Positions 47,201-57,240 of a stretch of 64,000 nt of DNA are shown here, piece by piece. The stretch comes from Branchiostoma floridae (Eukaryota; Chordata; Leptocardii; Amphioxiformes; Branchiostomatidae): NCBI RefSeq assembly GCF_000003815.2, contig NC_049992.1, positions 6,081,918 to 6,145,917 of the forward strand. Direction: 5' to 3'. The notes beneath the pieces are model-generated. The model did not search any database. It worked only from the letters and a program-made list of their open reading frames with translations, and was not told the DNA's origin. The position numbers and the translations under genes are program-made. Within the stretch, counting starts at the first letter, position 1. Each line of letters starts with the position of its first letter.

Positions 47201-50200
47201 AAGCCTTCCCAGGAGATTCACAATAAATCCTTTGTTTTCATTGAAACTGGCGTGGGGTAGGGTGGTGTCTAGCGTGAAAAATCACAATCCTTTGTTTATG
47301 TCTTATTGTTATGCTTGTAAACAATAGATGGCGGTGACTTTAGCATACGTTAATCCCATTAAAAACCAGACAAAATCAAAGGAAGACCGTTTATTTGGAG
47401 CTAGTACACGTTTGTGAAAATCCAGGCTTACCGGCATGTGGCCGCCGCATGTTTCGGGAACATATTCTTCAAAATCGGCAACAGCAATAAAATGACCGGT
47501 TCCTTGTAGCACTACTCAGATAAAAACATCATTTGTACTTTTGTATAGCCTTTGGTGTGTGATTTTAGTCCCCAGACTACTAAAATTATGGAAGAACTTT
47601 GAAACAAAACAGCCGAGCCGTAAGGAAGACCATGTGCCGATGGAAAATACTCCTTTCTTTTTGTCGAAAAATCGGCAACGTGGGCGAAAAATGACTGATT
47701 AATTTTAGCAACATCATCCATAAAAATGCCCTGCATTGTGTCTTGTCGCTTCTTTTGTTGGTTTTTTGGGGCCAAACCCGCTAGAAATGCAGAAATTTGC
47801 CGATAACTTTGCACAAATTTGAAAGTTGTGGTCGGGCCGGGCGCCATTTTGTTTCTTACCATATTTGGTAAAGACAGAAACTAGCACCTCGTTTCGAAGC
47901 AGCAGATTCGAGAACATGGAAAATCTTATTTCAATGTTTTGGCAAAGTGGGGAATAGAGGGTATTCATAATTTGTTGCAAATCAAAAAGATAATGTTTAT
48001 CTTTTTTAAATTCAGATGTGGTTTTTGAAGTCAAAATGCAATTTGTATTTTCTTCGAATGTACGGGTGGAAATGTCCTACCACTTATATATCATGTCTTG
48101 GGACATTCCATTTCATCTGGAACAGAGGATTTTGGGGGGAAACTTTTTGTGTTTCTTGGATTTTTGATTGATGGAATGCTTGAGAAAGTTCTTAACATTC
48201 CCCAAGGACGTCCTTGCATTCCCTGGTAGCAAATGATTTTGCTGTCATCTTCTTTAATGCTATTTTGATAATCAACATGATCAAGTCTTGAAGATGAACT
48301 GATTTAAAAGAGGTTCTAACAAAAATTAGTAGTAGGCATTGCCCAATGTTTTAAGCATTTTCCAAGGATACTTGCCTCAGTCAAGTTCCAAGCAGGAAAT
48401 ACATGACTTGGTGTTGTGTATACTGTTCCACTTTTTGAGCTATACCCATTTTTTTTTAAATTCAGGATTTTTTAGAAGATAAATTTCAAATAAATTTTAA
48501 AGTTATAAGATGGTAATAAAAGTTACCCAAAATAGACCAAAAACCATCTTAAGGGGTCTAGAATAATTACAAATTTTGAGGCCTCCCAGACCTATCCCCC
48601 CCGCTCGCCACTTCGTGGCTCGCCAGAGCACCACTCCCAAAAAAAATTCTGGGGAGAGCCCTGGAGAGGGTGTGCAGTACCCTGGCCATAGATAGATTTG
48701 CAGTGCCAGTTCAAAATACTGGATGGCTCTCCTGTAATCTTTAAGGTTATTCAAGGCTCCCCCAAGATTGTGGCATAAGTTAGCAATATGAGGATGTGCA
48801 GAAGTCTGGCCATAGATCCTCCTGCACATCTGCAGCGCCTCTTCACTGTAGCTGATTGCCTTCCTGTTGTCACCCAGATTCAGCCAGGCTGTTCCCAGGT
48901 TGTTGAGTGAGCCAGCAATGTGGGGATGTGCTGTACTCTGACCATGGGTGTTCCTTTGTATCTGCAGTGCTTGCTCATAATAGTTGATAGCTTTCCTGTT
49001 ATTACCTAGACCACGCCAGGCTCCACCAAGGTTGTTGAGTGCTGTGGCAATGTCAGGGTGTGCCGTACTATGGCCATAAATGCTCTTTTTCATCTGCAGT
49101 GCCTGTTCAAGGTAGCTTATGGCTTTCTTGTGATCACCCAGCCTTTGCCAAGTTAAACCAAGATTGTTTAGCGATATAGCTATGTTGGGGTGTGCCATAA
49201 TATGACCATAGACACTTCTGTGCATCTGCAGTGCCTGTTCAAAGTAGCTGATTGACTTGTGATAACTGCCTATACCACTCCAAGCACCTCCAAGATTACT
49301 CAAAAGTTGCATTTTCTCGTCCGTGTCTTCAATCTTTTCCAGGGCCTCATCGTAGCAGCCTATAGCCAACCTGTCTTTGCATAACTCAGAGTACATTGTT
49401 CCTTGTACTGTTGGAGAATTGTCATAAAGGTCAGGAAAAGAATGTACAATAATTGACTTCCTCTCTGACCATTTAGACAAAGCTCTTTTTAGAGGAACTA
49501 CTGTATAATAGTATCTAAAAAGCTGTCTTTCATTTGGTAGGTGGAAAACTGGCTTCAGTGATTCTAAGTTTGCTTGTTTGTCATATATGGATTGTTCGAA
49601 CGATTCTTGTCCATCCAGTACTTTTTCCATTGATCCCAAAGCTGACAGGTTTTCCTTCTGTCCACCATTTGCAAGGTAGGTTCTGAGCCTGAGTTCTGCT
49701 GAGATGCTGGTAAGCACTGTCAGGTGGTGTGCATTGTTGGGACTGATGACCTGTTGGTTAGCCATGTCTTCTATTGTTTCCCAAACTGTGGTAGGCATAA
49801 CGTGTGAGGACAGTGCCAAGTAGTCCACTGCTACAGCTGGGAAGCGATAGATTTCTTTTTTAACGTCAATCAGCCTTGCTGTAACCGTTTCCTTACCACT
49901 GTAGGATTTGATGTCTTCCTTCATTGTCTCCTGTGCCAATTGTAGACCCATTTTACCTTCTTCAGCTTGCAATATCTTTACTGTGATGGCCATGTATGTG
50001 TCAATCAAATCCTGGTTCCCTGCTATCAGGCATGGGTTTCTCAAGATGGTGGCCAAGTGATATGATCCTTCTTTCAGGTATAACGTGACGTCATTTTGTA
50101 ATTTTGAAACCATGTTTTTTGGTGTGCAGATGAGTTCACATTGTTCTGTGCTCATTGTTCCCTGCCTGCCCAGTGGAGTCTTACTTGCCTTTGGCATGGA

Positions 50201-53200
50201 GCCATCAAATGCAAACCCACGAGGTGTAACAGAGTCATAGTACCAGCTGTCTAGTGGATTTTTGGAGTAGAAGTCATTGAGAGATTTTATTCCCAGAGCT
50301 GGGAGAATGGTTTCTCCCAGGTTGACCACTTTGAGGTGTAGGTAGTGGGTGAGGTTGCAGAAATACACAAGACATCCCTCACTTTCTTCTTCTACCAAGA
50401 TGGCAAACTCCAGGTCTGAGTATGGAGTTACCAGTCCTGTGGCCTGTGAACCCAAACCTATCAGGGCATACTTACAGGGAGGGGGACCCATTAACCCAAT
50501 ACACTCTTCTACAAGCTGGCTGATCAACTTCTTCCTTTCTTGTGCAATGTTCTCAAACAAGTGTCTGACAGCCTGAGCTCGTTTTGCCTCTATCTCTTTG
50601 ACACATGGGTCATCCTCATCATGTACATAGGGATCCAGCTGCTGGTCAATGGTTTCCATCTCCAGCTTGATCTGTTCCCGCAACTTCTTCAGCTGTTTCT
50701 TACATTTTTCTGTATCACCTTGACTGGGAATGTGTTGTATGCCTAAGATACTTTTGAGAAATAATGGCTCTACTTCTTTAATTGCTGTTACTATCTTATC
50801 ATTGAGGAATTCGTCTGTAGACCTGGCTATCGCTGCATTGTAGAGTGCTGCTGCTTTGACAAAGTCTCCCCCGTCTCCTGTCTGCTGACCTCGCTTACTG
50901 TAGACATCCCCCAACTTGCACAGGGGCTCCACCTCTCTCTGGTACTGCTGGGCTGGGGCATCTTGAAACAAATAGTAAAGAAATATTTCAGAATCTCTGT
51001 TACTTGGTGAAGTTCAAGCTTTTGAATTGTTTTTGTCTCTGCCATTTTGTGTTCTTCTTTGTCCACATGTACAGTTATTTGGATTATAAGTAAACTCACC
51101 CGTCGTACCATCAATTGAATGACAAGAAATTGATGATAAAAATCATGGTGTAAACAAAGGGTCAGACTTGCAAGAGTGTCAAGAAGTAGAGTTCAGAGGT
51201 GGAAGAACTAGTCATGTATCAGACATGTCAGACATTCCAGGTCATGGGTTCAATGGAAGAGGCTACTAATTGACAGGGAGGTATTTTTTTTTATATGTCT
51301 GCTTGTAACAAGTTGTGTTTTCAATAAACATTTTATTTATTTATTTATTTCAATGGACACATGTGCATATCAATCAAAACCTTATTTGCAAACAAAACAA
51401 TGATCATACAGAGATTTGAGATCTTCGAACTTGTTAGTGTAGGAAGTTGATACATGTTGTATTAATTAAGTCTTAAATCTTGCCTTGATTTGATTTGACT
51501 TGAAAAATCTTACCTTTTACATGTACCATCTTAAGTGCTGCTCCAAAGTGTTTCTCTGCTGAGTCCAAGTCTACTCTGGCAAGGAATGAGTCCCCTTTCT
51601 TAAGGTAGTCTTTGTACTGACTTAAGATAGAGGGAAAAACCTCATTAGGTATCAGACAGGAGATATGAACATGGACTTGAATAAGCATCATAAAAGTAGC
51701 ATTTCTTTAGGCATAGGAAAAAAATGTTGTGTAGGTAGGTAGGAACTATTTTTTTCTTGTACTAGGTAATTTTTTTTTGTAGGCTTACCAAAACTCTAGC
51801 GATACACATTACAATATAGTGTTGAACAAAGTTAACTGAAATGCATGAAGAGTTGAAGACTGTTATGTAATCCAATGTCAAACTTTAATTTTCTGCATTA
51901 TAGATACATTTTTCTTTCATTAGATAGGACAAGCAGTGGTTTTACTTCTGAATCAATAGGAAGCAGGCTGAATAAAAATTGGTAGCTATGTGACTCCACT
52001 GCCCACCCTAAAAAGTCAGGGTCGGCAGTATTTTCTAGGATAGATAGGGAGACAGGAAACACAACATGTTTTTTCCTGAGTCTTGCTTAAAAATGTTGAT
52101 TTAATTTGTCATCTGCTGAGAAATGGACAAAACTTGACATGGAGGTTTCCTTACCTTTGCATGTCTGTATCAGTTTTTGTGTTGTTTCTCGAATGGCGCT
52201 GTGTATTCGGCCATCTTCCTCTCAGTCGAGATTTGTTTGCTGATGATCGCTGTAGAATTCCATCCGTATCGTCAATGTTTTAATTAAATTTTTCATTCAA
52301 CGTTAGATATTTCGTGGTCTGTTTCAATCGTACTTCAACTGATTTTGTCATCTAAAGCCACACCAACTTAATATGTTACTGAATGTTAGTTGTCAGATGA
52401 AAAACCAGAGCTCAATCTACCGATCAAAAATCACAACCATATAGCATGCACAGAACTTGTGATATCAAAACCCAAAGCCCATCTGCAGTTCCATAAGAAG
52501 TCGCTATGGGGGCTCGAAATCTAATCATTTCAAGGTCTCAATAAGACCTATCAACCACATACTAAATATCAGCAATAACTAAGAGTCGTATTCAAGTTTT
52601 CCTCCATTCCCTCTGTTTTTATGATATCTACTAATGTCATATTTTGACCGTGAAAATTATTAAAATGTCCAAAAACTAAGAAAAGACATTGATGACAGCC
52701 TATCAGTTTTCCTCCTTCAAAATGATAGTATCTTTCAAACACATTTTACACACAGAATTTACTGATGGTGAAACTATTATACTTACCCTTCTCATGATCA
52801 CTGCGTGCCAGATTTTCACCATGTACAAGACTCGATGGTGCAGAGTCTGTTTTGTGTCTGTATCCTGGCACCTTGTCAGGGCCTTGCCGTACATGGCAGC
52901 TGCCTTGGAGAACTGGGATAAATTTGCAGTCTTCTTGCCTTTCTCGAGATACAAATCACCAAGAGATTTTAGCAACTCGAGCTCTAGAAATATGTCTCCA
53001 TTTTCGATTGAAGTCACTAACATTTCTGTGTAAGTCTCTTCAACAGATGAGGATTTCTCGATACTTAGGTCCAGTCTGCTACAAAATTTTGCCACCCTTA
53101 GGACATTGTGTTTCGTAATTTTGCCTCGGTAGCCTGGAGGGAGCCACACAAAATGCGGAGTGTACCCCTGCAGAAGTTGTCTGGAGAGTTTCTCCATGTA

Positions 53201-55712
53201 GCCGATACGATGTTCCAGTGTTTGTCTCATGTCTGGGTCTGTGCAGCGCAGTAGGGCAGCAGCATACAGGGCAGCAGCCTTGTCAAACTCTGCGGAATCT
53301 TTGCTGAGCTTGCCTCTCCGAAGATGCAGGTCTCCAAGACTTTTTAAGACTTCTGCCTCCATTGAGTGATCCATTGAAAGGATGGCCTCTCTCAGTGCCT
53401 TCCCGTAACCAACTCTTTTGCTGTGTTGACTCTTGAGGAGGAGCTCCAACTTTTGAAGCTTGTTTGCCAGGCTAGCCATCCTGGTGTTTTCTTATTTTCA
53501 CTGCATAATTTTCCACATCAAATAGAAAAAAAAATACATGACGGCTTTTTGTGACAAAGCACAAACATTTCCAAGGCATAGTGCTACATTCTTTGTACAA
53601 AATAATACTTGAAAACTCTTGCGATGATTTTATATTTACAGTTTGTAGGATGACAGGTATCAATTTAACTAGGAATTTCTGCAACCCACCACCATGTATG
53701 AAATAAATTTTTTATACCCAAATAGAACCTTGATATAAAGCTATAGCAAACTGATTTAACTGTGTAGTACAATGCCATGTAATTGGATAGACAAATACAT
53801 TGTACAAAATGTGAAACTTACCTTTGACTGAGACTCCACAGCTGTGAATCAGCCTGAATACTGATTTGCCTGATTTTCTCCCACCGTTAAGAGTTGTTGA
53901 TTTTCCCTCAAGATTTGTCCTTATAGATAATAGTCTGTTTTCCTGTAAAGTCTATCTTGTCCTGGCCACACTTGTGTCAGTTTTCACTGCGTGGACTGTG
54001 TTGTTACTCTTCTTATCACCAGAGAGTTGCCTGTTTTATCTTGTATTGCAAAAGGTCCTTGGGGTTTTAAATATGCCTGATACTACTTGCACAAGCAAGA
54101 TGTCTGGGTTTCCCCTCTGGATACATTTTTAGATTTGCTGGTTTCACCCTGTACTTTTGGTTTCATACTCTGACTCATAAGAGGCTGCTTATGTGAAACT
54201 ACCAGTTTCCAATTATGCATGTACTGTAAAATGCATTTAAGTTCACGGGGATTTAATTTCCGGTATCAGGAAAAAAGGACTTGTCGCAGTGGTTTTAGTT
54301 TCGCGGTAGCACCATGCACTGCAGTCTCTTACTGCCATGGAAAAATGTTTGCTGTGGTTTTAAGTTCACAGTAAAACAGCCACCGCGAAAACCGCAAACA
54401 TTAGACCACCGCGAAAGTTTCTGTATTGACAGTATTTACATGGTTTCCATTCAGTCATGGTTGCATGGCTGATCATGAATTTCTGGATTTGAGCCAATAC
54501 TGTCATGGCCATGTACATGTATGTGCCAAGAATGTAAAGAGGGTCTGTATGAGAGAAGGGGTAAAACTTGCTAATACTTAACTGTAAATATACTATACAT
54601 GTATACAGTTATCCCCTCTTTCTTGACTAAATTTAGGAATACAACAATGTTTAACAGTATTCAAGTTTATAAATATTCCTTGTATGCACTGTGCTAGATT
54701 TAGAATGGGCCAGCTACAAAAAGGTGAATCAAAGTAGCTCAGAAAAATGGCCTGCAAACCACCTGTAAAGGCTGAATACTGTAAATGCATTTAAGTTCGC
54801 AGGGATTTAATTTCGCGGTAGCAGGAAAATGGACTTTTCGCGGTGGTTTTAATTTCGCGGTAGCACCATGCACTGTAGTCTCTTACTGTTATGGAAAAAT
54901 ATTCGCGGTGGTTTTAAATTCACGGTGAAGCGGCCTCCGCGAAAACCGCGAACATTAATCCACCACGAACATTTCTGCAGTATTTGATTCTTTGCAAGTT
55001 GTCTTGCATGAATACAGCTGGTTCTTACACTAGAATTGCCTTCTGCCATACAGAAAGGTACTTATACCTCAATCTCATGCTATAGTGTCACCCTAAGAAA
55101 TTCTCTTCTCAACCATTTGTCTGCTTCTCAATCTTAAGAAAAGATTTAGCCGAAAAAAGAACAAGCCCCTGTATTATCTTTCACAAAGGAACAGATTTTT
55201 CCATGCAAAAAGCCAGTTGATCTGGTCTGAGTTAGGTTTCTTTGAAGCTTTATTATTCAACTCTCTGGAAACCAAATAGAAGTGTACAGTGCAACTACAT
55301 ATGGCATTAATTGCTGACTCATTGACCAATGAATTCTTCAACCTCACAAGCTATGTTGCCTGCCCACCGTCACTATTATACTAATAGGCACATCATCATG
55401 TAAGCATTACTGTGCTTAAGTAATGTATATGTAATTATACATTGTGTACATGTTATTCCAGTTTTCCTCCTAGCTCCTATACACGGTACTGCATCTCCTG
55501 TGAATTATGTTAATTCAAATTACTGGTAGATGTTTGTTTGTTTGTTTGTTTGTTTGTTTGTTTTTGGTCACCCTACGAAAACCTCTTGACACTGTCATTT
55601 TCCACCGACAGGTCCAGGGCCAGGTTTTCCACGTGGGCCTCCCCCAAGAGGCATGAGGCTGCCACCCCCGCCCAGAGGAATGAGACCACCCATGCCACCA
55701 AGACCAAGATAG
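41216..55712 (+). CDS. SF3B4: Splicing factor 3B subunit 4 (SAP49)
   Basis: Exons: 41216-41249, 42481-42564, 42727-42872, 43209-43337, 43746-43926, 44469-44600, 45117-45464, 46027-46182 and 55612-55712. All are GT-AG and phase-compatible (1311 nt, 436 residues), close to the vertebrate length. It starts [11 protein letters not shown] and has two RRM domains: the first opens [14 protein letters not shown] with RNP1 QGYGFVEF, the second opens [14 protein letters not shown] with RNP1 KGYAFINF. The [20 protein letters not shown] linker follows, then a long Pro/Gly/Met-rich tail ending [12 protein letters not shown]3B4 is part of the SF3b complex of U2 snRNP and contacts pre-mRNA near the branch site. 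The ninth exon lies 9.4 kb beyond the eighth, and that intron contains a whole gene on the other strand. The start is chosen because its 11 codons match the conserved N-terminus. Confidence 0.97.
42025..42443. mobile_element. DNA transposon fragment, TAGGGGC termini
   Basis: The left end CTAGGGGCCTGGGGTGGGTA and the inverted right end TTAGGGGCCAATACAAACC suggest short terminal repeats. Internal CGGTACAG and GGACCGGTCCAA motifs recur in the fragment at 34600. It occupies much of the first SF3B4 intron and ends about 35 bp before the exon 2 acceptor. Confidence 0.55.
43020..43180. repeat. Dispersed repeat R1, copy 2 (partial)
   Basis: It shares ATATCCTTCATTAGATAGGA, GGCTGAATAG and GTAGGTTTTTCAAGAGAT with copies 1 and 3. 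It lies in an SF3B4 intron immediately before exon 4. Confidence 0.7.
43460..43690 (+). mobile_element. tRNA-derived SINE fragment, family S2
   Basis: TTGTGCCCTTGGGGAAGGA, then CCTCACTCCACCGAGGTGTA, then AATGGGTACCCAACTTAGG and the tail TAGACACAGTGGATAACAAC. It lies in an SF3B4 intron just before exon 5. Confidence 0.65.
46315..53479 (-). CDS. Nucleotidyltransferase-TPR protein, nested in SF3B4 intron; broken
   Basis: Exons on the minus strand: 53479-52787 (ATG context CAGGATGG), 51616-51514, and a large exon from 50961 that is split by transposon T2 and ends at a TAA at 46315. The junctions are GT-AG and phase-compatible. The N-terminal part has TPR-like helices ([26 protein letters not shown]) that recur in exon 3 ([22 protein letters not shown]). 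At about residues 436-450 lies a nucleotidyltransferase signature: G-S, then T-P-Y-S-D-L-E, with the spacing of the pol-beta superfamily metal-binding motif, so it may be catalytic. The C-terminal half is a run of about 44-residue kinesin-light-chain-like TPRs with [16 protein letters not shown] and IYGQGTAHP signatures. Two defects exist here: an 8-nt shortfall near 48690 shifts the frame, and T2 interrupts the next repeat; five more TPRs continue beyond T2 (47016-46315). The substrate is unknown. I do not recognise a specific orthologue. Confidence 0.85.
47022..48663. mobile_element. DNA transposon T2 with 5-bp target duplication, in TPR exon
   Basis: The left end is CAGGCCCCTCCCCAGAGC and the inverted right end is CAGGGCTCTCCCCAGAATTT. 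Flanking GAGAG duplications at 47017-47021 and 48664-48668 are perfect. Removing the insert and one duplicate rejoins an AHP-L-I-A-D-L-L-N TPR repeat. GC-rich subterminal hairpins (GGCGCAGCGCC; CGCCACTTCGTGGC) resemble those of T1. Open frames inside (up to 116 codons) show no transposase. The element is non-autonomous. Confidence 0.88.
51735..52075. repeat. Dispersed repeat R1, copy 3
   Basis: It closely parallels 1-300: TAGGCTTACCAAAACTCTAG, CACATTACAATATAG, CATTAGATAGGACAAGCAGT, GGCTGAATAAAAATT, a GTGACTCCACTGCCCACCC stretch and TTTTCTAGGATAGATAGGGA. It lies between exons 1 and 2 of the nested TPR gene. Confidence 0.8.
54222..54434. mobile_element. MITE, GCATTTAAGTTCGCGG family, copy B
   Basis: Begins TACTGTAAAATGCATTTAAG and ends TTTCTGTATTGACAGTA, with internal CACCATGCACTGCAGTCTC. 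It lies in the SF3B4 last intron. Confidence 0.85.
54777..54982. mobile_element. MITE, GCATTTAAGTTCGCGG family, copy C
   Basis: Begins TACTGTAAATGCATTTAAGT and ends CATTTCTGCAGTA, with internal CACCATGCACTGTAGTCTC. It is 340 bp from copy B in the same orientation. Confidence 0.85.
55528..55567. repeat. (TTTG)n microsatellite before the last SF3B4 exon
   Basis: A TGTT tetranucleotide run ends 45 bp before the acceptor of the final SF3B4 exon. Its pyrimidine content may contribute to the splice acceptor environment; this is speculative. Confidence 0.9.
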
Positions 55713-56358
55713 AAGAATGCTGGAAGATACCACGTTTTAGGGGGTTAAATGGGACGGGGTTATATTCTTTTTTCCCAGTGACCAATGTAGAAAATAGTCA
55801 TGTGGACAATATCATACATGTCATGCTTATCATTTTACATACTTTGATTTAATGTCCGGCTTTTTCCCGTTTTACAGATAATTCTGTCATTCCATCTATA
55901 TTTATAACTGACAGTGGTATAGTTTGTTAGGCTATTATACATCTTATTCTAGCTCCATTAAGTTTGATCCTTATAATGCTTAGAAATATTCGGAAACATA
56001 CATTGTACTTTCCACAATACGTTAGATTTTGGATTAATTAAATTCCCAAGGAAATCACCTTTCACTGTGTAGTTTTGTTTTATGACTGTGTGACGATACA
56101 ACTGCTTGAATAGAAATAGATTCATGTGTTTCAAATATATTGACCTCATGCCTTAACATCAACATTCAATTAAGTTTTTGTCTAAACCTTTGTTAGAGTA
56201 ATTTTAATCTTAACCGCCTCTGTTTGACTCTGTGACAATACGAAGTTTTGAATAGGAATGAAAGTCATGCATTTTAAATGTTTTGACTTAAGGCATTAAC
56301 ATCAACATTCGATTAAAAAGTTATTGTCTAAACATAAGTTTCACAGAATTGAATCATG

Positions 56359-56364
56359 AATAAA
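56359..56364 (+). promoter_or_regulatory. Polyadenylation signal candidate for SF3B4
   Basis: The AATAAA I noted downstream lies about 650 bp after the SF3B4 stop. Use is inferred. Confidence 0.4.
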
Positions 56365-57240
56365 TGCTACTGATATTCCCTGCCAGCAGGGAAGAAAAAT
56401 TATGGTAGAATACATGTGATGCAGGCCTCCTGCTTTTAAAGATGTATTAATCTACTCTCAAAGTGAATGTCTAGTGCCTAATGGAATGGGGGACCCTGTG
56501 AAACGGGTTGGTACATCCGAAAATAATTTAATAAGGTTGGTAGAACATAAGGTATTGGACTTTTCTTTTACACAACCAGTACTGTCTTATAACTTACATG
56601 ATGAACCAGGATGAGGGGGGTACAGACGTAGTCCCATTTTGGATTGTGTTCTCGCCACAAAAGCGACAGCGACATTGGCTACATACTAGTATAGCAGTGA
56701 GAAGCAGCACTCTAGTCAGAACCGCATCAAAACATTAAGCAGGTGAGAGACATTGCTGGTTGTGTAAAACCTTCAATATCCTAGCAAGGTTGGTAGGTCA
56801 CAGAATGAAGAGAATCTTTTACACAGCCACTGCTTTATTCCACTGACATTTTGATGACTGCCTGTTAGGCCACACCAAATTTATTTGTTGTTTCTCAGAT
56901 TTTTTTCAGAAAAAATTGGGTTGGCCTTCGAAAAAAAATTTACAAATTTTTTTTCAAAAAGTTGGGTAGGAAAGAAAAACCTAAACTATCAACAACATTG
57001 TGTTGCAATGTGAATCAGTCAATTTAATCTCCACTGGTGGCTGGTGGACACTCCTTGGCCAGCTTTAGTAATATCTTAGTCCACCAGATAGTCCACCACC
57101 GTAAATCTGCCTGGAGATTAGTCAGAAATGCCCTGAGGAAGATGACTGACTGTGATCCCGACATCCATGGAATACAGCAATGGTTGTGTGAACGAGTTCC
57201 TTTATTCGGGAATGGGGGCCTTTGTCCCAAATGTTGCCCC

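Noticed and set aside
47512-48034. Two overlapping frames of about 110 codons inside transposon T2 (-)
   Set aside because: No transposase or other domain recognised; the element appears non-autonomous.
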